Origin: Lepraria neglecta
Taxonomy: Eukaryota > Ascomycota > Lecanoromycetes > Lecanorales > Stereocaulaceae
Assembly: GCA_033220425.1 (NCBI GenBank)
Contig: CM065650.1
Location: forward strand, 1,364,001 to 1,428,000
DNA: 64,000 nucleotides
Direction of reading: 5' to 3'
The notes beneath the pieces are model-generated. The model worked only from the letters and a program-made list of their open reading frames with translations, was not told the origin of the DNA and searched no databases. Shown piece by piece: positions 24,881 through 35,600 of this stretch. Both the position numbers and the translations under genes were made by a program. Position 1 is the stretch's first letter; each line of letters starts with the position of its first letter.

Positions 24881-25042
24881 CATTGGTTGAAAAGCCAGAC
24901 AGCGTGACAGACGAAAGGCATTGAGAATGTTGCAATGTGGCTGGGAAGGATGTCTAGCTAATGGGGGCCCCCAGACCTCATATATGGCCAAAAGAGACAA
25001 AGAACGGCTAGCAATAGGCTTCTGGAATCGTATAGAAAGCAA

Positions 25043-25939
25043 TCAAGCAACGGATTGCAACAGAAGAGGCAATGCCAAGGTCACCTGAATAATCTCATCT
25101 ATGCGGGAATGTATGGAAGAGGCTGAGGGTCACAGGCCTCAACGTGAGAAGCAAGGCGCAGCTCCTCGTTTGCATCGCCTTGTGATGCGATTCTGGAGGT
25201 CAGCCAACAAGCGCCCTATCGAAGCCCGCGCCCCGAGATGTATACGTACTGAGGGTGTGAGGCAATTAAGAGGACGCTAGAAGCTGGCAGCGACTATCTT
25301 AGTTTTATGACTTGTTTGTTAGTGATTGGCCAGACGCATGGTCAAATCATGGGATTCTCCACACCAGACGTAGCCAACGCCTTATCATGTCAGTTTTGTT
25401 GTGAAGGATTCGGCGATGATTTACTGCTTCGCCTCTGATTGGTCTACGTCGCAACTTTCGATCCGCGAGGAAGCTCATTGGCACGGATATGAGGATAGAT
25501 GGCAGCGGCTTCCAGTAAAACGGGCGTTTATTCCTACATTGAACAGGGCCATGCCCTAGAGGGTCTGCACTTAGCCTGGAGACAGGCTCCGTGGCCTGGA
25601 TACGTTTCACCTGATGGCATGCAAGATCGGCCCTCCGTTCATCAAATCAATTCGGACAACGACCCACGAACACGGCAAGGTGGCGCTTTAGAGACAGAAC
25701 ATTACCGCACGCCCCATCAGATAAGTGACCGAAGGATTGCTTGGAGTTGGCGCCTTAATGCAAGGCGAATGTCTCACTCCTACAGCCTTGAATGGTGTAC
25801 CAGTCACCCTCACAGACCTGCATTGAAAAGGCAGCGAGAACGAGATAAAAGGTCTCACTTCGGCCTTCCTCTTTTCCGGTCGATAGGTATACATCCCAAT
25901 TGACGACATCTAGATAGTATCTGCCATCCCCAACATCTT
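25043..25939. promoter_or_regulatory. Shared upstream region of two divergent dsRBD genes
   Basis: About 0.9-1 kb separates the two head-to-head genes. It contains at least three CCAAT-type motifs (ATTGGCC at 25324, ATTGGTC at 25439, CATTGGC at 25468), which can serve bidirectional fungal promoters. An open frame from 25499 to 25903 (SYIEQGHALEGLHLAW, then a V-S-P-D-G stretch) lies on the plus strand. It could be a 5' exon of the plus-strand gene, because an LL-x-EAL helix begins RNase III domains, but I could not place splice sites joining it to the next exon. Confidence 0.4.
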
Positions 25940-27103
25940 ATGGCCCTGTGGTGTCTTTCACTAAGAATTCACAGACGGGCAAAGAAAGCCACTCGAACCT
26001 ATCCTAGCCACGGGCAGCTTTGGTCATCGAGCATAATAGAAGATCATCCTTCCGCCCCCGAAGCAGTCGAAGGATCATCACAATACCAATCACAGCACGA
26101 AGCCTCGGCCATGAGACCTTCCCAAGGCTTGTCCAGGATGTTGCCAGATCCTTCTGAGCTCATTTCGCTGGCGCGTACTGAATGGTTTGAGGGCACAGGA
26201 GAATGTTACACTAAAGATAGATGGTTTGGTGGGCAATTTCTACTCTATTATGAAACTGAAAAAATGGCGGCCCAATATCAGGACCTCAGAGGCGCAGAAT
26301 GCACGGTTAGTCTCAATCCTTACTCAAACATCATATAAGTCTGAAAAACTGGATAGCGCACCCAGAAGGAAGCTCTAAACGAGTATCAATACAAAGGGTT
26401 CTGTCAACGTCTTGGACTCCTCAACCCATCGATTTTGGAAATGGCGATATGCTTAGATCCTCAATTAACAGCTCGGAAGCTTTTCGAAGCCTTTATTGGT
26501 ATCGCACGACGCCACTTTTTCGATCAATACAGTGGATATGATGATATCAAGCAATGGTTGAGCGACCTAGAAAGCTTTACGCACCCCCAGGTCGATATCA
26601 ACGAGAAAGAAGTTTTCACTCCTCCTCATCAAGCTTCACCAGGATCTCGCATCAAATTTTCGGAGTCGGGAACAGAAGATCTATCGTCGAACGGCTCTTC
26701 TGATACCTTCAGTCCGCCCAGGCTTCCGATTTTGCCTCAATCTGCCTCCCCCGCAGCACATGTGATGGCACAGCTATCGCCTGCAACATCGGGAGCCGTG
26801 AGCCCAATGCCTGCTGAACCTTCTTCGCCTATCGTACCAGCAGTTCCTAATCGACAGAGGGAGCTCCAGGAGCTGTCACTATACACGAGCTGTCTGAAGC
26901 AATATGGAACGAAGGAAAACGTCGATGTTCGATACGAGGAGAAAAGGGAGCTGCCGAATTTCCCACCACGCTTCTACTGCAGGGTTGTAGTGGGCGCTTT
27001 CAGCGGTGAAGGGCGGGGTTCATCGAAGAAGGAGGCTCAACATAGAGCTTCAAAAGCGCTCCAGCTTACTTTTCCTGAACCATTCTATGACATACTGGTC
27101 TAG
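25940..27103 (+). CDS. dsRNA-binding protein with degenerate RNase III-like domain (plus strand)
   Basis: Exon 1 ends at 26305; its start is uncertain (ATG 25940 or 26111, possibly further upstream). A 63-bp intron (26306-26368, donor GTTAGT, acceptor AAG) leads to exon 2, which ends with TAG at 27101-27103. Exon 1 has PDPSELISLARTEWFEGTGE, aligning by its Trp with the GDAxLxLxLxxxW segment of fungal RNase III-like domains. Exon 2 has CQRLGLLNPSILEMA, then DPQLTARKLFEAFIGIARR, matching SPxTMADTVEAILGAVY with the catalytic Asp replaced by Lys and the following Glu kept. A Ser/Pro-rich linker follows, and then a C-terminal dsRNA-binding domain (about 26860-27075) with GEGRGSSKKEAQHRASKAL. Binding of dsRNA is well supported; cleavage is doubtful. 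It may be a paralogue of the divergent neighbour. Confidence 0.7.
26306..26368 (+). other. Intron in the plus-strand dsRBD gene
   Basis: Donor GTTAGT after the codons for E-C-T, acceptor CAGAAG before GAA GCT. Removal joins the frames in phase 0 (ECT to EALNEYQYKGFCQRLGLL) and completes the helix pattern of the RNase III-like domain. Confidence 0.75.
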
Positions 27104-27690
27104 GAGTAGTATGGGTTGCTTCGTGAATGAATATGCTCATTTTATAGACTTCTAGTACAGCTTCACATGACTTAGAGTACCCCTGTGATTCAATCATAAG
27201 ACTTGACCTTTTCCACTTCCAAGGCATTTATCCACCATTAGTCTTGAAATTTGTTTGGATCGGAGTAATGGTTGGTAATCGGTCTAATGCCATCTCAACA
27301 ATCAATGGAGGAGCTTTATCTATGCCATGCCTTCCGCAGAGCGGTAGACCCGAACGCCGTGGTCCCTTCGGCTTATCTAATGATAACCATTTCTTTCATT
27401 GTTCATCCTCCCGGCTTAGTTTACGGTTGGACTAAGCTGCGTGCCCTACAGAGCGTCCCTGAAGAAGCAGGGGCTTATCAATAGGGAAGGGGATATAAAA
27501 GACGAGACGTTGGAACCTGTCCGATTGTCAATAGGAGGAGGAATGGCGTTAGCAGCGGTCGTGACGTCCGGCATCGTGTGGAAACCCTTGATCTAAATCC
27601 GCCACTTGCTCGCGTTTTTCAGGGGGAGGGAGCTTCGGCTCGCTTCTTGGTTGGAAACCATCAGAGCTAGGAGTGCTTCGTGACCGACTA
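27104..27690. other. Intergenic DNA with a TATA-type promoter
   Basis: Normal composition. TATAAAA at 27494-27500 is followed 43 bp later by GGAGGAGGAATGG. The ATG at 27543 opens only 17 codons (MALAAVVTSGIVWKPLI) before TAA at 27594. This looks like the intact promoter and first codons of a gene whose body is lost or frameshifted. Nothing else is supported. Confidence 0.35.
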
Positions 27691-27926
27691 CCGTTACGGC
27701 AATTGGCCTCCTCACAGGGCTCAAGGAGCGAGTCAAGGTACTGGCCATCGTACTTGCCAGCCACTTCAAGAGAGTCGAGTATTCCGGCACACTGACCAGC
27801 GTTTACAACCTTGCCTACCTATTCCACACTCAAAAACGGTACGATGATACGTCTATCCTATATCTTAGAGCTTTAGTAGGATTTTCGAAGACGTTAGGTT
27901 ACAACACGAGACTATTCCTATTAGTA
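27690..27926 (+). pseudogene. TPR (tetratricopeptide) protein remnant cut by a Helitron-like element
   Basis: The plus-strand frame from about 27697 reads AIGLLTGLKERVKVLAIVLA, then GTLTSVYNLAYLFHTQKRYD and ILYLRALVGFSKTLG. This is the kinesin-light-chain type of TPR (TLxSVxNLAxLYxxQGRYxxAxxLYxRALxxxEKxLG) found at the C-terminus of many fungal NLR/STAND proteins. The unit spans the change from normal to RIP composition near 27840. It ends abruptly at 27926, where the Helitron-like element begins with TC. Upstream there is a stop in this frame (27690) and no start is visible, so it is a fragment. Which protein it came from cannot be told. Confidence 0.6.
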
Positions 27927-28310
27927 TCTTTCTTCTAATAACAGATTATAAGGACTTTCGGAGGTATTCCGCACTTGTAGCCAATTAAAGTGCTCCTTTA
28001 GAACTGCGTGAACTGCCTTCTTTAGTTAGCGCCGCCAAGTAAGAACATTAAAATCGAAATACGCAGCGCATTTCTTCGCAGCAATGCGCAACGCTATATA
28101 CGTTGTAATATATCACGGAAACTTCCTAAGTTTTGGAGTTAATTATTAGCTTGCTTACGTATCAAGAATTTTTAAAATCGGCCCATTTACGCAAAAGTTA
28201 TGAGCAAATATATATTTTCACGATGTTTTACGGGCAGCGCAAGCTCAGTAGCAAATACTAAGCATTAAGCCCCCCGGACCCTAGAATATCAAAAGTTGAA
28301 TACTGTGTTA
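27927..28310 (+). mobile_element. Helitron-like element, 3'-truncated copy
   Basis: It starts TCTTTCTTCTAATAACAGA, the same 5' end as the full copies at 58554-59503 (plus) and 57521-58454 (minus), and the base before it is A. Its body (about 28040-28310) is one unit of the roughly 250-bp sequence repeated inside those copies. The hairpin and CTTG end are not present, so the 3' part is missing or replaced. No coding sequence is seen. Confidence 0.7.
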
Positions 28311-28463
28311 CGATCCAAGAACATGCTGGTAAGAACGCGCCAGGGGCGCACGAACCATCATGGGCTTGGCAGGGACATGGTTCAAACGAATCGTTGTTCG
28401 ACTCGGGCATGGTTCAAATGAATCGTTATTCGACTCGTTTGAATATAGATACTTGGTATAGAT
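28311..28463. repeat. Older repeat, left part, interrupted by the Gypsy element
   Basis: The last bases (AATATAGATACTTGGTATAGAT) continue across the Gypsy insertion at 35005 and match 63868 onward at the right edge of the window. Two related blocks with ATGGTTCAAA and TTCGACTCG lie just upstream (about 28375-28440). Confidence 0.6.
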
Positions 28464-28875
28464 TGTTACGACCCACGGCGGTTGTATACCTAATGGTGCG
28501 ATAGCCGCCTAGGGTTTCGTGTATCTTATACTTCTGTGGGAGAGGAGTTACTCAGGTAGAATGGCAGTCTTCGTTGATAGTAGGTAACTAATACGTTCTA
28601 TATTAATAACTAGTAAAGTATAGTGCAAGGAGTACCAGGAAGATTAACCAAGTTGAATACACTGTTCCAAACAGCGGGCAGAGCCCCGTATATATAGACA
28701 TAGGAAATCCTGCCAAGTAACCCATAAGCGTTACGAGCGCACGGCGCTTATTGCGCTTATCATTCTTGAGCGCTATAAGCGCACGGCGCTCGTTGCGCTT
28801 ATCGCTACAGCTGCTAGTCCTATCTATAGTACCGTGTCCTACAGGATAGTCCTGTCAGAACTAACAGTTCTAATA
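28464..28875 (-). repeat. 3' LTR of the Gypsy element
   Basis: 412 bp, beginning TGTTACGACC on the plus strand. It keeps many CA and TG dinucleotides that are TA in the other LTR (for example CCCACGG against CCTACGG, TTCTGTGGG against TTCTATAGG), so RIP hit the two ends unequally. It contains an internal repeat of a GCGCACGGCGCTYRTTGCGC motif near 28737-28802. Confidence 0.93.
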
Positions 28876-28929
28876 CTAGCCCCCTCCTCTAGATTTCTCG
28901 TCCTGAGAAACTATCTGTCCTTTATACCT

Positions 28930-31900
28930 CCTCGTTGAAATATCTATTCTAAAGACCCCCTCGTCCGTCGTAAAGAGCTTTCCGGTAAATTATCCAGATT
29001 TATAATATATCCTTATACTCTCTATATAAAGGGTAATAAGTAGTACTTAGTAGGTGTCTATTTAGACCGTTATTCTAACTACGTCGCTATAGGCAAGAAG
29101 TATAACCTGGTTATATCCGTCGACGAGATATATTATATTAAGAAAGTATGCGATAATACTTAGTTAGAGATAAAGGAAACGCAGGCGAAACTTATACGCC
29201 TTTAATTATAATTTAACTATATCTAGAATAAAGAGAAAAAGTTAGTAGAGCGCGAGTTATAGAATATTAAGGAGTTAGAGAAGGATAAGGACCTTCCTTC
29301 TAATACTCCTAATAGTCTAATATTTAATATCAGCTCCGAGTAGTTCGACCTCCCCCCGGCCTTGAGGGCCCTAAGAGCTTTAACTGGTCTTTTCTTATCT
29401 TCGATAAAACTCTTATAGGCGTTCCCTATAATTCCCCGTAAGGTTCCTAAGAGATTCCTAGGTACTTTCCGTTTTATTATACCCTTTCTATTTAACTAGA
29501 TAGAACTAATTCCTTCTATCTAGGATCCTCTTAACCTTATACTCTATTTCTTCCTTAATATTATAATAAAATATTTCTTAGAGTAGTATATTAGAGTCTA
29601 CTAGCTCTAGAAGTAAGATATAGAATACCGGATATACTTTGGCGTTAGGTAGAAGCTCGAGTTTATAGTTAATAGCCCCCTTTACCTTCTTAATTAAGAA
29701 TAGTCCGATCTTAATATAATCTAGTTTCTTACTTAGTCTTATTATCTTTATATTTTTTATTAGAAGGTATACTTTATCCCCCTCTTTAAGCTAAGGAATA
29801 TTCTTTCTTTTATTATTAACCTATCCCTTTAACTTATTATTTAAGCTTTTAATTATCCTTTATATATCCTTATATAAATTCTTTAGCTCTTCTACTTTAA
29901 CTAAAGCTTTTTCTATATTAGGTCCTTCCCTAGATTATAGAAATATATTCGTATTCTTCCTATAGTTAGTAAAGAATAGTATCAAATATATTATATCTAA
30001 CTTTTTATTATTATACGCTAGTTATACTATTAGAAGTAGTAAAACCTAGTTATCTTACTTTAGGTTTATATAATATCTTAGGTATACTTCTATTATTTAG
30101 TTTATATATTCTATTTATCTATTAGTCTATAGATAGTATACTATTAATATCCGAAGTTTAGTTCTAATTACTACGACTAGCGTTTTCTAATAGTTAGAAG
30201 TAAATAACTTATCTCTATCGGATATTATTGATTTAGGTATACTATAATCTCTTATTAGCTTGTCGAGTAGTATAAAGGCTAATTAATCTACTTTGTATAT
30301 CTCCTTGAATAGTATTATAATCGTATACTTTATTAGCTTGTCTATAATAACTATAATTAAATCAAAGGTATCTTATATAGCTAGGTCCTTTAAAGGTAGT
30401 AGTTTAACTATAAAGTCTATTATAATATCATCCTATAGTAATTCCGGTACAGGCGCAAACTAAATTTGCCCGTACTTAGCGTATTATATAGACTTATTCT
30501 ACTAGTATTGGATATATTCTTTAATATATTATTTAACGCGTATCCGAAGTTTCGGCGCTACGTACCCTCGTCCTAGGAGTTCTATAGTCTTGGATACTCT
30601 AGGGTAACCTTATAAAGGGTTATCGTAGTAATCCCTAATTACTTCTTTAATATATATATTAGGCAAGTAAGTTTTATCCTAATATTTGAGTAATACTAAA
30701 TCCGGTTAATCCTATCGTAGCTTTGTTACGAATATATTATTATTATAGGCCTTTACGATTCTATTAGTCGTGTTAGGTCCTAATATACGAAGGGTTATTA
30801 CTAATACCTAGTGTAGTACCAATAATCCGTCGGCTTCTCGTTTTAGGATTAGTCGTTCTATAATATTCTTTTATTCTATATAGTCTAATCGCCTACTAAG
30901 CGTATCTACTCGACTATTATCTTTTCCTAGGGTATAGGTTATTTTAAACTTATATTATCTAAGTAGTTCTAACTATCTAACTTGTCTTCTATTTAACTCT
31001 TTTATTATTATAAAGTTAAGAAGATTCTTATAATCTATAAAGATAGTTAAGTCTAAGTAGCTTTCTACGTATACTCTCTAGTTCTAAAGTATATATACTA
31101 CGGTAAGTAGTTCCTTGTCGTATATATTATAGTTTTGTTCTACTACTAATATCTTTCGTGAAAAGTAGGTAACTAGATACTACTTTTAGTCCTTTATTTA
31201 ATAAAGATATACTTCTATTACAAGATCCGAGGTATCTATTTCGATATAAGCCGGTTCATTAGCTTGAAAGGTATAGAGTACTAGTAGATCCGTATATACC
31301 TTTTTTAACGTATTAAACGACTTTTATTATTCTTATCCCTATATAAATCCGATATCCTTCTTAGTAATATCTATAAGTAGAAGTACTTTCTTTAAGTAGC
31401 CTTCGATAAACTTCCTATTAAAGTTAGTAAATCCTAAGAAACTTTATACTACTTTGACGTCCTATAGTATAGGCTATTCCGCTATAGCTTTAATCTTTTC
31501 TAGGCTTATACTAATACCTTTTATACTAACTATAAATCCTAGGAACTTAATAGAGTCCCTGTAAAATTCACACTTTTCCGGTTTAAGGAGAAGTCTCGCT
31601 TATAATAGGTATTCGATAACGTCCTATATATACTTAATATATTCTTCCTTATTCTTAGAGTAAATCAAGATATTATCGAGGTATACTATCGCTACTCGAT
31701 CTAAGTGTACTCGTATAACGTTATTAATAAGTACTTAGTAGGTTACTAGTGCGTTAGTAAGTCTAAACGGTATTACTAGGTACTTATAGTAGCTATATCT
31801 AGTCTAGAAGGTAGTTTTCCATTCTTCGCCTTCTTTTATCTAGATTAGATTATATATACCCCTAAGGTCTAGTTTCGTAAATATCTTTACCTTACCGAGC

Positions 31901-34550
31901 TAATCCTATAGCTCGCTAATATTTAGTAAAGGGTAACGATTTTTGATAGTAATATCGTTTAACTTTCGATAGTCGATATATAGTCTTAGACTTCCGTCCT
32001 TCTTCAGCGCGAAGAGAATTAGATAATCTACTAGTAATTTGGATTCCCGAATAAATCCTTTCTTAAGGTTCTTATCGATATACCCGCGAAGTATAGTAAG
32101 TTCCTTTTTCGATAATATATAGATAGGTCTAAATATTAGCGCCTTACTAGGTTCGAGTTCAATCTTATAATCCTATAGTTAGTACTTAGGTAACGCTTTT
32201 GCGCTCGTCTCTTCCTTAAATAGATATACCTACCGTTTATATTCCCGAGGGATTATAGAAGGTTCGTCTTTTCCTTTAGTAGCTCTCTCTTTAGTATCTC
32301 GCTAACCCTTACTAGTAACTAAGGAGTCGAGCCTTCTCTCTTAGAAGTCGCTCTTATTATTTAAGAATAAAGTAATATATACTTCGACTAGTCTTCGGTT
32401 CTTTCTCTTATCTATTATTATCTACTATTGACTAATAGGTCTAATACTAGTAATATCTCTAGATCGTCCGAATTTAAGTACTTTTATCTTCTAGTTAATT
32501 TCTAGGTTATATTTATTTAACTAAGGTATTCCTAAAATAATATTATAAGTAGCTATCCCAACTATATCGAATATAATCTCCTTGTAGTATTACTAAATTA
32601 TTACTAGTAGGGAGCGTATCTCCTCCTCTACTTTTCCTATTAAGAATACTAACCTATTAGCTAGGCGTAGTTTATAGGATAATTTCTTCTTTCGGGTCGG
32701 TAGGCCGCTCGAGTCTACTAAATTCCTTGAGATAAAATTTCCCGTAGCTCCGCTATCTATTATCGCCACGGTCCGCTATCTATTAATATTTACTAGTATA
32801 ATAATATAAGTATAATACTAAGTAGAATATAGTTGTTGTTTGGGGAATAACGTATTAATCTCTTTATACTTCCCCTTAGTATAAGGGATTACTCTTTTCC
32901 CTATAATAGTAGGAATCTATATACTTCCTTTATTCCTTTATATAGAATATATTCGTCGTATAAGTAGCTATACTATAGTATTTAGTTATAAGCTCCTCTC
33001 TTAAAGACTCTAAGTAAGTTATTTCTTTCCTTTTCCTACTTCTCTATAAAGTATAGGAAGTAGTAATACTTCCTTTTACTTATAAGATACTATTAGTATC
33101 TATCTTCCTTATACTTATACTACTAGGTCTCTCTATAAGGAGTTCTCTTTAGTAGAGGTACCGTATACTCTTTCGCTAGACGGCCTCTTTCTTCCCTATA
33201 TATTAAATAATTAGGCAATACGTATTTAGTATATAGAATCTCGCTATATTACTAATATTCCCTATCGTATCGATAGTCTCGTATATATTCTTCCTATCCG
33301 GGTTTTACAGATAATTACTCGTTTAGTATACCTTATACCTTGCTTTTAATTTCATCGAAGAGTTTATATTTATCTTTATCCGATTAAGGTTCCTTAATTT
33401 CTAGTAATTTTCCTTCTACTTGGGATATAGTAGATCTAGGTTCGGGTATCGACGCTAGTCTCTCTAGACTAGCTTTCCGTTGTTCCTAATCCGTCTTATA
33501 TTATTAAGATCTATTACTATCCCTATAGTAATACCTCTATACTTATTTATTAAATTCTAATTCAAAGGCGTTATCTTCCGAATCCTAACTGAATTCCTCT
33601 TTATTATAGGGTTACTATATTTCTTTAGAGTTTTCCTTATTATCTAGAGGTCCTCCTTCTATTACATTAATCTACGATTAGTATACTATATTCTTCGACC
33701 TGTAGTCTCTAGCTATATAACCTAGTTTACTATAGCTATAGTAAGTAATTACTTTCTTTCCCCCGTGCTACTTTTTCCCTTTAAAGTTTCCTTTCTTCTT
33801 TTCTATCTAGATAAAGTTAATCTCTATTAGTACCGTACTATAGTAAGTATTATATTCTCCGTAGTCTTATTAGTAATTCCTTATTTTCGAAAAGAATCCT
33901 TTATATCGGGTTCCGCTAACTCCTCTATTATACCGCTTCTCTATAGAATACTTGAATAACTTATTATTAATCTCGATCGTATTCTCTATAAGTCCGTCTA
34001 GAGTATCGATTACCCCTCCGAATCTTATAAGCTCGTCTTTAATATTATCTTTAAGGCCTCGACGATATATTATTATTAGTATATTATCATCCTAGCCTAT
34101 TTTTGTCGCGTATATTTGAAACTAAGTTAAAAACTCTAATACTAACTTCTTCTACTTTATATACTAAATAATATATATTACTATATTTACCTTGTTAGAA
34201 GGTCCGAATATACGGCGGATTTTAACTATAAACTTTGGTATACTTTCTATCTATAACTTAACGTCGCCGTCTTTATTATTATCTTCTATATACTTCTTTA
34301 GGAAAGATTCGACCCACTTTTAGGCCTGTCCTTATAGGTATAATATAGCGAAGATAGTATATCTAGTTACTAGGAGCAGGTCTCCCTGGAATAGAAGGTA
34401 TAGTTATACTTGCGTAAGCTATAGCTCAAGCTTGTCCCTATCTCCGTAGTATAGATCTAGTACTATAACCTTGATCCTTTTTCTAGATCCTTCGTCTATA
34501 GTATAGCGTCTCTAGCTAGTAACCGTTAAGGTACTTAGGGTAGGGTTTCT
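28930..34550 (-). pseudogene. Gag-Pol of the Gypsy chromovirus
   Basis: The zinc knuckle at about 33747-33700 reads YYSYSKLGYIARDYRS. The usual pattern is C-x2-C-x4-H-x4-C, and each Cys/His is now Tyr or Ser-flanked Tyr, exactly what TGC>TAC and CAT>TAT give. The reverse-transcriptase motif is YLDN instead of YLDD. The integrase zinc-binding relic reads RVK-YIKEYIQY followed by NKS near 30540-30500. The chromodomain has TAG at two conserved positions (DRRN-stop-FYLVK-stop-KGY). No intact domain remains. Confidence 0.88.
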
Positions 34551-34592
34551 GCCTAAAGTTGTTGAAGAACTTATCCCTTAGGGTGTTCAAAG

Positions 34593-35004
34593 TATTACGA
34601 CCTACGGCGGTTGTATACCTAATGGTGCGATAGCCGCCTTGGGTTTCGTATATCTTATACTTCTATAGGAGAGGAGTCACTTAGGTAGAATAGTAGTCTT
34701 CGTTGATAGTAGGTAACTAATATATTCTATATTGATAACTAGTAAAGTATAGTGCAAGGAGTACCAGGAAGATTAACCAAGTTAAATATACTATTCCAAA
34801 TAGCGGGTAGAGCCCCGTATATATAGATATAGGAAATCCTACTAAGTAACCTATAAGCGTTACGAGCGCACGGCGCTCATTGCGCTTATTATTCTTGAGC
34901 GCCATGAGTATACGGCGCTCGTCGCGCTTATCGCTATAGCTACTAGTCCTATCTATAGTACCGTGTCCTATAGGATAGTCCTGTTAGAACCAACGGTTCT
35001 AATA
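34593..35004 (-). repeat. 5' LTR of the Gypsy element
   Basis: 412 bp, ungapped partner of 28464-28875, with TG>TA and CA>TA changes including its own terminal TG (now TA). A 62-codon open frame inside it (34717-34905, minus) has no coding relevance. Confidence 0.93.
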
Positions 35005-35390
35005 TAGATTTCCTATTGCTATATATACGGAGTACTACTTACTACTTAGAGTAGCGTGCTTAACTTCCTATTTACTTATTTACTATATATAATAGATCTC
35101 TTAGACTAGGTACTAAATATATATTATCTAATTATATACTAGACCCGCTTAGTATTACTTAAAGCCTACTTTATACTCTTATATAGATAGTACTCCTATC
35201 CCTATTAAGAATCAATCTATACTACGATACTAGTATATATAGTTTATAATACTTTAAGTATCCTTAAGGATAAATAATATACTAAGAGATCCTAGGTATA
35301 AGGTATACTCCCCGTTAGCGGGCCGTTATTGCTCTATAAACTAGGCTTCTCGCTAGCGGACCGTTACTGCGCCCTAGGATCTACGTCCTA
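35005..35390. repeat. Older repeat, right part, matching the right edge of the window
   Basis: 35005-35132 matches 63874-64000 in the same orientation (shared ACGGAGTACTACTTACTACT and ATAGATCTCTTAG). Together with 28441-28463 it reconstitutes one copy interrupted by the Gypsy element. The remainder to 35390 is AT-rich RIP sequence with two short GCTAGCGG/GACCGTTA-type repeats near 35317-35365. Confidence 0.75.
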
Positions 35391-35600
35391 CTATATTAGC
35401 AAGTCGGGAGCACCGGCTCAGGGTCCAAGGGGCTAGCCCCGGGCGCGAGGGGCCGATCTGCCCAAGTGCCAGCTTACGGGAGCTAGGGGCTGGTCGAGCC
35501 CCTATATAACCAGCTAGGGGCTTCCCGAGCTGGTCGAGCTGCTCGAGCTACTTGAGCTGATCGAGCTGGAAATACGGTTTTGTTAGAGATCCTTGTTAGA
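35390..35600. repeat. GC-rich module, related to the palindrome spacer
   Basis: About 200 bp of GC-rich sequence in an AT-rich landscape, with CCCCGGGCGCGAGG and a run of near-tandem GAGCTGGTCGAGCT/GAGCTGCTCGAGCT units at 35518-35572. The order of motifs (AGTCGGGAGC, then CCCCGGGCGC, then TCGAGCTGG, then AATACGGTT) recurs in the palindrome centre at 50105-50215, so both are copies of one repeat. Confidence 0.7.

Larger units (their letters stand above)
28464..35004 (-). mobile_element. Ty3/Gypsy chromovirus, structurally complete, RIP-killed
   Basis: It is bounded by two 412-bp LTRs (28464-28875 and 34593-35004) and a 5-bp target duplication TAGAT (28459-28463 and 35005-35009). The minus strand is coding. 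From its 5' side come a zinc-knuckle relic (about 33747-33700), reverse transcriptase with YLDNILIYSKN (about 31690-31650), an integrase zinc-binding relic (about 30560-30450) and a chromodomain (about 29560-29420, KVKRILDRRN and then KGYNKTES). Order RT before integrase plus the terminal chromodomain define a chromovirus. A purine-rich tract (on the minus strand GAGGAGGGGGCTAG) lies just inside the 3' LTR at 28876-28890. All frames are broken by RIP-type changes. Confidence 0.92.

Noticed and set aside
27244-27790. Short open frames on both strands between the dsRBD gene and the TPR relic
   Set aside because: No domain, mutual overlap, and the minus-strand ones are antisense shadows of the TPR relic.
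34717-34905. 62-codon open frame (minus)
   Set aside because: It lies wholly within the 5' LTR of the Gypsy element.
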